Shown here in pieces: positions 17,801 to 26,665 of a stretch of 64,000 bases of DNA. Numbering within the stretch: position 1 is the stretch's first letter; the number at the start of each line of letters is the position of its first letter. The notes beneath the pieces were generated by a model that saw only the letters and a program-made list of their open reading frames with translations, did no database searches and was not told where the DNA came from. This stretch comes from Myxococcales bacterium 68-20 (lineage in GTDB: Bacteria; Myxococcota_A; Polyangia; Polyangiales; Polyangiaceae). The DNA is taken from the NCBI GenBank assembly GCA_001899635.1, contig MKVQ01000042.1:248001-312000 (forward strand), written 5' to 3'. The position numbers and the translations under genes were made by a program.

Positions 17801-17993
17801 TCTGCCGCTCGACCTCTTCGGAGGCATGCCCCGGCCACTGCGTGATGATCTGCACCCAGGTATCGGCGACGTCCGGGTAAGCCTCGATCGGCAGGCGCTT
17901 GAAGCTCCTCGCCCCCAAGCCGACGAGGACGAGAACGAAGACGAGCACGAGGCCGCGCCGCGCGAGCGCGAAGTCGACGATGCGGGTGATCAT
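14805..17993 (-). CDS. Heavy-metal efflux RND pump, CzcA/CusA family
   Basis: Inner-membrane proton antiporter of the HME-RND family, 1062 residues, full length. The proton-relay helix carries DFGMVVDGAIVMVEN, the D-x5-D-x6-E pattern of metal RND pumps. Other landmarks are the N-terminal membrane helix, two periplasmic pore loops (each about 300 residues) and a second block of five helices (FFALLLALFRNVRDALVV-like segment, GLLPAAMSNGIG). ATG 17993 overlaps the adaptor stop by one base (TGATG). The substrate cannot be fixed: no clear CusA-type Met triad is seen, so Co/Zn/Cd or Cu/Ag remain open. The divergent two-component system is the likely regulator. Confidence 0.93.
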   Translation of the reverse strand: MITRIVDFALARRGLVLVFVLVLVGLGARSFKRLPIEAYPDVADTWVQIITQWPGHASEEVERQITIPTERVMNAVPRKTAIRSTSVGGLSVVTVVFEDGTDSYFARQQVAERLDRIELPHGVTSALGPLASPVGEILRYRLVNCSTNRVAACEDDDVAQAPRGLSELKDIEEYIVERELLAVNGVADVVSFGGTTKEYQVLVDPVLLAAHSLTFEDVAKALADANGNAGGGVIGFGRAALNVRGIGLLSADQIGDVMVSTREDVPVRVRQVARVQVGHRPRLGRVSVDGERDVVAATVLLRKGEQAESVLASVHARIDDVNARILPRGVKIAPYYDRTELIHNTTKTVMTNLGEGMLLITIVLFLFVGNVRAALIAAATIPLALLFAFVCMDAAGIPANLLSIGALDFGMVVDGAIVMVENTFRHVAARQARDEPCDLRSVAREASREVARPVVFAMATIVLAYLPIVTLERVEGKLFRPMAWTVGFALVGALLVSITVVPMLTTYLFRGRLRERENPLLHWLWLLYRRALPFVLARSKIVVVLAALLVAGDAVLLGRIGSEFLPHLDEGAVWMRATMPANISLSEAEALVDGVHTKERETVGIREILERYPEVRTMAIQIGRPDDGTDPTGFYNAEFLLVLHDRSSWRPEFRGKKDAIIEAINRDVSVIPGVAFGFSQPIADNVEEALTGVKGQLAVKITGDDLNALDDIADRIATSIRAVDGVVDLAVVRELGQSNVHVEISRDRAERFGLSVAAVEDVVEHGIGGQAVTSIVDGERRHDLVVRYTEELRNSPDAIRELLVPLPQGRVVPLSHVADVSIVGGASRIFRENGRRYIAVRFGVRDRDLGSTVDEAQANVARDVRVPSGYDVHWGGEFESARRAGKRLAIIVPITLAAIFALLLALFRNVRDALVVFLGVLVTSPCGGLAALVVTKTNFSVSAGVGFLALFGVAVQTGVILITRTNDLRAAGLGIDEALIEAVRTRLRPAIMTTLVATLGLLPAAMSNGIGSDSQKPIAIVVVGGLLASLVLSFLVLPMLYKLLNARSSRRFTPVQPERGLS

Positions 17994-19105
17994 CAGGGCC
18001 CCTCTCTCAACTCTGCATCGAGGAGGATCGCGCCTTCGGTCACGACCTCTTCGCCCGCCGCCAGGCCTCCCGTGATCGTCGCGTGCTCGCCGTGCTGTTC
18101 GCCGAGCTGCACCTCCCGCTCGACGAACGAGCCGTCCTTCTGGCGAACGAAGACGAAGAACTGGTCCCGGCGCGCGAGCACGGCGCTCATCGGCACCTCG
18201 GCTTGGCCCGGCGAGGCGCCGCGGATCAGTACGCGCGCCGACATCCCGGGCTTGAGCTCGCCGTTCGCGTTGGCGAGCTCGATCCGCGCCTCGGCTGCGC
18301 GAGTGAGCGGATCGACAACGCTGGAGAGGTGGGTCACCTTGCCGGAGAACGTTCGACCCCGGAGCGCGAGCAGCTGGATCGTGGCGTCCGCCCCGAGCTG
18401 CACGGCGTCGAGGTCTTGCTCGAAGACGTCGGCGACGACCCAAACGGTCGAGAGGTCACCGACGGTGAGGAGCGCTTTCTCGGAGCTCGGCGACACCTGA
18501 GCGCCGACGGCCACGTTGCGCTCGATCACCTTTCCGGCGATCGGCGATCGAAGGACGTATTCGGTCGGGCTCGTCGCGCCTCCGACGGCTCCAAGCGCGG
18601 CGGTGGCCCGACGCTCCTCGCTCACGGCCTGAGCAAGCGCGGCCTCGGCCTGCTGGAGCTCGGCCTCGGAGCCGGCGCCGTCACGTTGCAGCGTGCGGGC
18701 GCGCTCGGCGGAATGCTCGGCGAGCGTGCGCGCGGTCTTCGCCTGCGCGAGCTGCGCCTGAGCCGATGCGACGTCGGGCGCGTAGATGGTGAGGAGGACG
18801 TCGCCCTTTCGGACGGTGTCGCCCGTCACGACGTTGATCGACGAGACCCGACCGCCCGCCGCGGGCCCGAGTCGGGCGACGTGCCGCTCGTCGAACGCGA
18901 CGCGACCTGCGAAGTAGCGCATTCGCGCCGCCGTCGCCTTGCGCGCCGGCTCGACACGGATGTACGCGGCTCCCGCGTCCGAGAGGACGACTGCGCGCTC
19001 CGCACGGCGGACCTGGGCGGGGGTCTCCTCATGGTCGCGCTTGTTCCGGCACCCTACGGCGGCGACGACGAGCGCCGTCAGTAGCAGGGCGCGACGGTTC
19101 AGCAT
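17993..19105 (-). CDS. RND efflux periplasmic adaptor (CzcB/CusB-like), lipoprotein
   Basis: Membrane-fusion adaptor, 370 residues, first gene of the efflux operon. It has a lipoprotein signal with lipobox AVGC at residue 19. The order is: beta-barrel start (YFAGRVAFDERHVARLGP), first half of the lipoyl domain (GRVSSINVVTGDTVRKGDVLL), a helical hairpin of about 70 residues rich in Ala/Gln/Glu, second lipoyl half (LRSPIAGKVIERNVAVGAQV), barrel and a membrane-proximal domain ending LLDAELREGP. It links pump and outer-membrane duct. No N- or C-terminal metal-binding His cluster is seen. Transcribed from the operator region at 19106-19266. Confidence 0.92.
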   Translation of the reverse strand: MLNRRALLLTALVVAAVGCRNKRDHEETPAQVRRAERAVVLSDAGAAYIRVEPARKATAARMRYFAGRVAFDERHVARLGPAAGGRVSSINVVTGDTVRKGDVLLTIYAPDVASAQAQLAQAKTARTLAEHSAERARTLQRDGAGSEAELQQAEAALAQAVSEERRATAALGAVGGATSPTEYVLRSPIAGKVIERNVAVGAQVSPSSEKALLTVGDLSTVWVVADVFEQDLDAVQLGADATIQLLALRGRTFSGKVTHLSSVVDPLTRAAEARIELANANGELKPGMSARVLIRGASPGQAEVPMSAVLARRDQFFVFVRQKDGSFVEREVQLGEQHGEHATITGGLAAGEEVVTEGAILLDAELREGP

Positions 19106-19140
19106 CCTCGCAACCCTACGCGGCGAGAGCGAGGAATGGC

Positions 19141-19218
19141 TGAAGGCGCAATGAAGAGTTCTTCATTCCTCCGCAGTGAAGGGGCATTCGTTCGGCTGCA
19201 GTGAAGAGTTCTTCATTC
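19141..19218. promoter_or_regulatory. Tandem dyad operator between efflux operon and regulator
   Basis: Two near-identical palindromes, AATGAAGA-GT-TCTTCATT (19150-19167) and TGAAGA-GT-TCTTCA (19202-19215), are exactly 50 bases apart. A degenerate TGAAG-ggg-CATTC lies midway, so TGAAG occurs at 19152, 19177 and 19202 (25-base period). The architecture matches the CusR/CopR-type box (AATGACAA-N2-TTGTCATT) at 12 of 16 arm positions. The likely binder is the response regulator at 19267. Confidence 0.75.
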
Positions 19219-19266
19219 GCGCCTGGCAGCGATGCCCGTTGCGCTTCGCGGGGTATCATCGAGGGC

Positions 19267-19935
19267 ATGAAGCTCCTCGTTGTCGAGGACAACCCGAAGG
19301 TGGCGAGCTTCCTCGTCCGCGCGCTCAGCGAAGAAGGGCACGTCGTCGATCAGCTCAGTGACGGCCGGAGCGCGCTCGAGCAGCTCGAGCACGTCCCCTA
19401 CGACGCCATCTTGCTCGACTGGATGCTCCCCGGACTCGACGGGCTGAGCGTGTGCCGCGCCGCGCGCGACCGCGGCGTACGAACGCCGATCCTGATCCTC
19501 ACGGCGCGAGGAGAGGTGGGCGAGAAGATCCTCGGGCTCGACGCCGGCGCCGATGACTACCTTCCGAAGCCCTTCGATCTCGGCGAGCTGCTCGCGCGCG
19601 TCCGCGCGCTCGGACGGAGAGCCTCGGCGCCGACGTTGCGGCTCGGCACGCTCGTGCTCGATCCGGTATCGCGACAGGTTACCGTCGCCGGACGCGCGAT
19701 CGAGCTCACCACGCGCGAGCTCGCCCTCCTCGCCTACCTCATGCAGCACGCTGGACGGGCCGTCAGCCGGTCGGAGCTGCTCCAGAAGGTATGGTCGACC
19801 AGCTTCGACCGAGCATCGAACGTGGTCGAAGTCCACGTGAAGAACCTCCGCGAGAAGCTCGGCGACCAGGAGGGCTTGATCCAGACCGTGCGCGGCGTCG
19901 GGTACCGCGCGGTCGCCCCCTCCTCGGACGCATGA
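19267..19935 (+). CDS. OmpR-family response regulator (metal two-component system)
   Basis: 222-residue DNA-binding response regulator. The receiver domain (1-115) has acidic pocket E7/D8, phospho-acceptor D51 (LLDWMLPGLDG), T79 and K101 (YLPKPFD). The C-terminal OmpR winged helix covers about 125-218 (VAGRAIELTTRELALLAYLM, SNVVEVHVKNLREKLG, IQTVRGVGYRA). ATG 19267 is used; the longer frame from 19201 would begin inside the operator. It overlaps the kinase start (ATGA). Its position, divergent from the RND operon and next to CusR-like dyads, implies control of metal efflux and probably of itself. Confidence 0.93.
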   Translation: MKLLVVEDNPKVASFLVRALSEEGHVVDQLSDGRSALEQLEHVPYDAILLDWMLPGLDGLSVCRAARDRGVRTPILILTARGEVGEKILGLDAGADDYLPKPFDLGELLARVRALGRRASAPTLRLGTLVLDPVSRQVTVAGRAIELTTRELALLAYLMQHAGRAVSRSELLQKVWSTSFDRASNVVEVHVKNLREKLGDQEGLIQTVRGVGYRAVAPSSDA

Positions 19936-21344
19936 AGCTCCGGACGCGCTTCACGCTCGCATTCACTCTCGTCACCGGCGTGGCGCTGAGCGTCTCGTTC
20001 GTCGTGACCTATCTGTTCGTCGAACGTGACGAGCTGCGCGAGCTCGATCACGCGCTTCTCATGCAGGCCGCACACGTCGCGGCCGTCGCCCTCGAGCGCA
20101 ACGCCGAGGACCCGCGCATCGGCGAAGGCCCGGGCGAGCTCGCCGACCCCCCCTCCGTCACCATTCGCTACGCCGCCGAATACGAGCGTGACGGTAGCCT
20201 CATCGCAGCGACGCGCAGCTTCGGCGGGCAGCCGCCTCGCCTCGACGAGATCGACGGCCGGGTCGACTCCCCGGAAGGCTCGGCGGTCACCCTCACCCAT
20301 GCGGGATCTCACCTCCGCGGGGTGCTCGTGCCGCTCGGCTCCGGCCGCGTGCTTCTCTACGCCGTGTCGAGCAAGGGCATCGACAACGACCTCTCCTTCC
20401 TGCTCCGCGTCTTCGCCGTGCTCTTCGCGGGGACGACCTCGCTCACCTGGATCGTCGCGCGCCGGCTCACGCGAACCCTCGTGCGAGACGTCGATACGAT
20501 CTGCGAGGTCACCGAGGCGGTCGCGACCGGAAAGCTGGACTCGCGAGTGGGCAGTCGTGCACGGGGCAGCGTCGAGACGCGGCTCCTGTCGGAGCGTCTC
20601 GACCAGATGATCGAGCGGCTTGGCGAGCTCGTCGCCTCGCAGCGCGACTTCATCTCGAGCGCCGCGCACGAGCTTCGCTCCCCGCTCACCTCCCTACGCG
20701 GCGAGCTCGAGCTCGCGCTCCGCCGGGAGCGCACCAGCGTCGAGTACAAGGAGACGATCGAGCGGGCGCTCGAAGATGCGGGGACGCTCGTGACCCTCGC
20801 CGACGATCTCCTCGCGATCGCCCGCTCGGAGCGGCGCGGAAGATCGGAAGCGAGCGAGCCCACGAAGGTCTCGACCATCGTCGAGGATGCGGTTCGCATG
20901 GCACGCGGCAACGCCGAAGAGCGCTCCGTGTGCGTCACGCTCGACGGGCTCGCCGACGCGCTCTCCGTGACATGCTCACCCAAGGAGGTCGCACGCGCGC
21001 TGCGCAACCTGCTCGACAACGCCATCGCGCATAGCCCGCGCGGCGGAACCGTGCACGTTCGCGCCAGCGCGTTCGAGACGCGGGTCGAGATCATGGTCGA
21101 GGACAGCGGCAACGGCGTCCGCCCGGAGGACGCGCCGCTCCTCTTCACGCCGTTCTGGCGCGGCGACGGCGAGCGAGCCGCCGAGGGTGGAACGGGCCTC
21201 GGCCTCTCGCTCGCGCGGGAGATCGCGCGGGCCGAAGGCGGCGACGCGACTTACGACGCCTCCTTCGCGCCGGGCGCGCGCTTCGTCCTCACGCTCCCGC
21301 GCTTCTCGGGACGGCCGAGCAGGAGCAATGCGCTCCTCGGGTGA
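19932..21344 (+). CDS. Membrane sensor histidine kinase (CusS/CzcS-like)
   Basis: 470-residue sensor kinase paired with the response regulator. Membrane helix 1 spans about 8-30, a periplasmic sensor about 31-152, and helix 2 about 153-176. HAMP follows (177-232), then the dimerisation domain with the phospho-His H246 (SSAAHELRSPLTSLRGELE) and the HATPase region with N box (LLDNAIAHSP), DSGNGVR, an F box and GGTGLGLSLAREIA. All catalytic elements are present. The periplasmic domain is about 120 residues long and not Cys- or Met-rich, so the metal sensed is not evident. ATG 19932 overlaps the regulator stop. Confidence 0.93.
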   Translation: MKLRTRFTLAFTLVTGVALSVSFVVTYLFVERDELRELDHALLMQAAHVAAVALERNAEDPRIGEGPGELADPPSVTIRYAAEYERDGSLIAATRSFGGQPPRLDEIDGRVDSPEGSAVTLTHAGSHLRGVLVPLGSGRVLLYAVSSKGIDNDLSFLLRVFAVLFAGTTSLTWIVARRLTRTLVRDVDTICEVTEAVATGKLDSRVGSRARGSVETRLLSERLDQMIERLGELVASQRDFISSAAHELRSPLTSLRGELELALRRERTSVEYKETIERALEDAGTLVTLADDLLAIARSERRGRSEASEPTKVSTIVEDAVRMARGNAEERSVCVTLDGLADALSVTCSPKEVARALRNLLDNAIAHSPRGGTVHVRASAFETRVEIMVEDSGNGVRPEDAPLLFTPFWRGDGERAAEGGTGLGLSLAREIARAEGGDATYDASFAPGARFVLTLPRFSGRPSRSNALLG

Positions 21345-21371
21345 GCGCCACCACGAGCACGCAGTCGCGTC

Positions 21372-22874
21372 TCACGAGCCCGAAGCATCCTCGAGGTAGC
21401 GTCGGCGGAGGTGACGGAGGAGGGCGTCGACGTCGAGCCCGCGACCGGTAGCGCGTTCGAGGATCCCGTTCGTGTCCCAGCGCGCGGCGTGCTGGTGCAC
21501 GTGTTCGTGCGCGTAGCCCCGAAGGCTGGTGAACTCGCCACGCGCGAGCTCGGATGGGATCGCCGGATCCGCCTCGACGGCCGCCGCGAAGAGCTGCGCC
21601 GCCGCGATCGCGCCGATCGTGTAGCTCGGGAAGTATCCGAACGCTCCCGTCGGCCAGTGCACATCCTGGAGGCACCCCTCGCGGTCGGTGCCGGGCCTCC
21701 TACCGACCACCCGTTCCATCGCGTCACGAAAGGCCGTCGGCAGGTCCTTGACCGCGAGATCACCGGAGATGAGCGCTCGTTCGAGCGTGAATCGCACGAT
21801 GATGTGCAGTGGATAGGTCGCTTCGTCGGCGTCGACCCGGATGAGACTGCGTTCCACCCGGAGCGCGTGGCGCGCGAGCGCTTCACGGCTCAGCGCGTCG
21901 GGCCCGAGGCCGAGATGCACTGAGGCGACCCCGGCCAGGTAGCCGAGAAACTCGGGCGTGCGTGCCGCCTGCATCTCCATCAAGAGCGATTGGCTCTCGT
22001 GGAGCCCCATCCCCGGGACCTGCCCCACCGGCTGGCGTGCCCATGCGCGCGGCAAGCCCATCTCGTAGAGCGCATGTCCCGTCTCGTGCACCACACCGAG
22101 CACGCTCGTGAGGAAGTCCGCCTCGTCGTAGCGCGTGGTCATGCGTACGTCCTCGGCGGCACCGCCACAGAACGGATGCTCGCTTACGTCGAGCCGACCG
22201 CGCGTGAAGTCGAAGCCCATTCGCCCGGCGAGATGCCGGCCGAGCGTGGCCTGGCGGTCGACGGCGAACGGGCCCGTCAGCACCGGCGCCTTCGGGGCGC
22301 GCGCCTGCGCCTCGACGATGGCATCCACGATCGGAGGAAGCTCGCGCTCGAGGCGGGCGAAGAGCGGAGTGAGCATGGCCTCGCGCACGCCGGGCTCGTA
22401 CTCGTCGGCGAGCGCGTCGTAGACCGACAGGCCCATGACGGACGCCTTCGCCTGCCCCACCTGGCGCGTGAGGTTCACGACCTCCTCGAGCTGCGGGAGC
22501 AGGCTCGCGAAGTCGTCCTCCCGACGCGCTGTCCGCCACGCGAGCTCGCAGCTCGACGTGGCCCGCGTGCGCGCTTCCACGAGATCGGCGGGGACGGCGG
22601 CGGCATGTACCCACGCGCGACGCATCGCGACGAGATTGGCGCGCTCCCACGGGTCCTCGGGCGGCGAGGCGTCGGCAGCAGCGAGGCATGCGGCCATGTC
22701 GGGCGCAGCGATGGCCTCGTGCGCGAGAAGCCGCAACGTCCCGAGCTGCGCGGCGCGGAGATCCCCGGAGCCCTCGGGCATCATCGCCTGGGCGTCCCAC
22801 TCGAGGAGGTCGGCGGAGCTCCGCAGGAGGTAGTGGCGGTCGAAGCGCTGATGAAGCTCGCGGTAGGCAGCCAT
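21372..22874 (-). CDS. M32-family metallocarboxypeptidase
   Basis: Zinc carboxypeptidase of the thermostable Taq/Pfu family (M32), 500 residues, full length. The zinc motif HETGH (263-267) and the distal ligand Glu in HESQS (292-296) are intact. The substrate-binding motif DVRMTT (242-247) and downstream RVDADEATYPLHIIVRF and YFPSYTIGA segments are conserved. It trims C-terminal residues from peptides in the cytoplasm; no signal peptide is present. ATG 22874. Convergent with the sensor kinase, 27 bases apart; no obvious operon partner. Confidence 0.93.
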   Translation of the reverse strand: MAAYRELHQRFDRHYLLRSSADLLEWDAQAMMPEGSGDLRAAQLGTLRLLAHEAIAAPDMAACLAAADASPPEDPWERANLVAMRRAWVHAAAVPADLVEARTRATSSCELAWRTARREDDFASLLPQLEEVVNLTRQVGQAKASVMGLSVYDALADEYEPGVREAMLTPLFARLERELPPIVDAIVEAQARAPKAPVLTGPFAVDRQATLGRHLAGRMGFDFTRGRLDVSEHPFCGGAAEDVRMTTRYDEADFLTSVLGVVHETGHALYEMGLPRAWARQPVGQVPGMGLHESQSLLMEMQAARTPEFLGYLAGVASVHLGLGPDALSREALARHALRVERSLIRVDADEATYPLHIIVRFTLERALISGDLAVKDLPTAFRDAMERVVGRRPGTDREGCLQDVHWPTGAFGYFPSYTIGAIAAAQLFAAAVEADPAIPSELARGEFTSLRGYAHEHVHQHAARWDTNGILERATGRGLDVDALLRHLRRRYLEDASGS

Positions 22875-23331
22875 CGGTTCAGTCTAGAGCGATCGCGCCG
22901 ATGTCGGCGGAGCGATTGGGCGTTGCAACGCTGAACTCGCCGTTTCACCGCTGCACGGCTCATTGCGCAGCTCGATTGGTCCGACGCGCGAAGGCGACGT
23001 CGTCCTCACATGCGCCCCTACATCGTGGGGAACGAGCTTTACCGAACGTGATCTCACGAAGACGGGCGACGCGCTCCGCCGCCATCGGGCCGGTTCGATC
23101 GGTGATTTCCTCTGGGCGGCGAGCGCGTCGCGCTCGATCGACCGCAGGGTGGTGTCGTGTCGACGCAGCACAGAGGTGCCGACGCGACACTCCTGAACTG
23201 CGCTGCACCAATCGAACTACGCTCTCCGTGAGCGTTGCAACGACGGGCATGGTCACTGCATCGAACGAGCTCACGCAGAGAGGGCTCGTGAGGATTTGGT
23301 CCGAGCACGACGCGCCTCCTGCGGCCGACTC
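22875..23331. other. 457-base intergenic region with paired palindromes
   Basis: No credible gene. The perfect 10-base palindrome CGTTGCAACG occurs at 22921-22930 and again at 23233-23242. In between, TCGATTGGT (22972-22980) is mirrored by ACCAATCGA (23207-23215). The region lies upstream of both the M32 gene (minus) and the receiver gene (plus), so divergent promoters are expected here. Confidence 0.5.
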
Positions 23332-23705
23332 ATGACCCGTAGACGAATGCTGATCGTTGACGATGAACCCCTCGTGCACGCCGCCGTGCGGCGCGTGCTC
23401 CGCCACGACTTGGACATCGTGGAGAAGCTGAGCGCCGAGGACGCGCTCGAGGATCTCGAGGATGAGCTCGAGAGCGGCGACTTCGATCTCGTGCTCCTCG
23501 ATGTCAACATGCCTGGGGTGCCCGACGGCGTCGACTTCTACCGCCGCCTTCGACAGATCGACCCGGCCCGAGCGCCTGCGGTGATCTTCATGACCGGCGA
23601 TCCGGGGGCCGCTCGTGCCCTGAGCGACGCGACGCGAACGAAGTGCCTCGAGAAGCCGTTCAGTACGGACGAGCTCCGCAAGGCGATCGCCGAGGTCGTC
23701 GCGTA

Positions 23706-23706
<1 letters not shown>
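23332..23706 (+). CDS. Stand-alone receiver (CheY-like) protein
   Basis: 124-residue single-domain response regulator. Acidic pair D10/D11, phospho-acceptor D57 (LVLLDVNMPG), a Thr at 88 (FMTGDPG) and K108 (KCLEKPFS) are all present, so it should be phosphorylatable. No output domain. ATG 23332 is preferred; a second ATG five codons on is possible. Its stop (TAG) shares a base with the GTG start of the downstream kinase-receiver protein (TAGTG), strongly suggesting that the two work together. No histidine kinase is adjacent. Confidence 0.9.
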
Positions 23707-25346
<1,640 letters not shown>

Positions 25347-25371
25347 ACCTCGCTCGACGAGCTATTCGAGT

Positions 25372-25485
25372 CGATCGAAGCGTGCGGAGCATCACCAGCG
25401 AGCTGCCGCCGACCCGATTGACGATCGTTCGCTCGACGACGAAGCCGGCGCGCTCGCAGAGACGCACGGACGGGTGAACGCGACA
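25372..25485 (-). pseudogene. Possible methyltransferase C-terminal remnant
   Basis: A minus-strand frame reads HPSVRLCERAGFVVER followed by NRVGGSSLVML. This resembles the last helix and strand of class I SAM-dependent methyltransferases, and most codons end in G or C. Upstream the frame meets a stop within ten codons and downstream it runs on without a proper end. If real, it is a fragment left in the 300-base gap between the kinase-receiver gene and the AgmX-like gene. Low confidence. Confidence 0.25.
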
Positions 25486-25647
25486 CTCGCAAGCTCCGAC
25501 CTACGACCGACCTCTCAGCGATGTCCTGTCCCGTTCCCGCTTGGCCCGGTGCCAGCTCGAGGCCGGCCCGGGCCACGCCCGTCACGCGCTAGCTGCGCGG
25601 AATTTCACGACCGAGATCGGGGCACACCGGCTGCTCGAGTGGCGCCC

Positions 25648-26217
25648 ATGCGAACGCCATTCGAGCTCCTTCGACGATCCTGGTCCACTCTCCGGCACGG
25701 AGGCGCGAGCATCGTGATGCTCCTCGCTCCGATCGTGCTGCTTCTCGGAGGCTGTCGTCCGTCGCTCGCCGGAAGCGGGGCTCTCACGACGAGAGCGGAG
25801 CGCGTCCCGTCGCTCACCACCACAAGAGCGGCAGAGGTCACGCTCTCGCGATCGGAGGCGCTTCCCGTCGTCAGGCGGAGCCGTCACTCGTCGGAGCCCG
25901 ATCCTCGTGAGCAGGCGGAGCGCGCCGCCGCGGAGGTCTTTCGCTCGATGCATGCCGATGTCCTCGCTTGCTACACGAAGAGGCTCGCGACGCACCCGAA
26001 GGCGCATGCCGCGATCACGGTGGAGGTCCTCGTCGGTCAGGACGGCCGTCCGCGCGACGTCGCCACGACCGGCGGAGCGCTTCTCGGCAGTGCGGTCCTC
26101 TCGTGCGTCACACGCAAGGTGATGCGCTCGGCGTTCACTCCGCCGCGCGACGGGGGCTCGTCGCGCGTGCGTGTGCCCTTCGCCTTCCATCCCGACGCGG
26201 CCGACGACGGCGGCTGA
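25648..26217 (+). CDS. AgmX/PglI C-terminal domain lipoprotein
   Basis: 189-residue protein starting at ATG 25648; the longer frame from 25474 adds a non-coding-like stretch. The hydrophobic signal ends in a lipobox (LLLGGC). The C-terminal 95 residues match the AgmX/PglI C-terminal domain: a helix with Cys (FRSMHADVLACYTKRL), then HAAITVEVLVGQDGRPRDV, LGSAVLSCVTRKVMRSAF and a final TPPRDGG...RVPFAF strand. The fold resembles TonB C-terminal domains and the two Cys are probably disulfide-bonded. In Myxococcus, AgmX proteins are linked to gliding. The function here is inferred only as an envelope protein-protein adaptor. Confidence 0.82.
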   Translation: MRTPFELLRRSWSTLRHGGASIVMLLAPIVLLLGGCRPSLAGSGALTTRAERVPSLTTTRAAEVTLSRSEALPVVRRSRHSSEPDPREQAERAAAEVFRSMHADVLACYTKRLATHPKAHAAITVEVLVGQDGRPRDVATTGGALLGSAVLSCVTRKVMRSAFTPPRDGGSSRVRVPFAFHPDAADDGG

Positions 26218-26665
26218 CGTGTCACTCGTCGAGGTGTTTCGACAGCTCGAGGCGGGCACGGTGCGGCGCACGCTCTCCTACCTCACCTCGGATGGTGAGA
26301 CTGGGCGCGTCTTTTCGACCGGCTGGGGCATCGTCTTCGCCGAAATGAGCGCTCTCTTCAAATTCTGAAATCAAAAGCGCCCGCTCCCTGCATTCGTCCG
26401 CCTGAGGAGGCGCGCAATCGCCCGAGCACCCCGTCCAGCCGGCGTACCCCCGGCTGCGAGTTGCACGTGAGGCGATCGACGCAGCCGTCCGTCGCTACCA
26501 GATGCGGAAGGAATCAGATGAGCCGTGAACCGACGCGCCTAGCGACCTTCACGATACCTCCTCCCCCGAGGCGGCGTTCATGAGCGACGTCATCCACGTG
26601 CGCCAGGGGCTCGCGCGACTCGAGGGAGCATCACAGGTCCTTCACTACGATGACGGGGTAGCTGC
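26218..26665. other. Intergenic region upstream of cassette B
   Basis: About 450 bases without a supported gene. A GTG at 26219 opens a 49-codon frame with no ribosome-binding site, not called. A hairpin CAGCCGG-cgtaccc-CCGGCTG at 26436-26456 is the best terminator candidate for the AgmX-like gene. Cassette B's promoter must lie between there and 26666, but I cannot identify it. Confidence 0.4.

Noticed and set aside
26171-26368. Small frame ending in FAEMSALFKF after the AgmX-like gene
   Set aside because: Only about 49 codons from a GTG at 26219, no Shine-Dalgarno, no similarity recognised; too weak to call.
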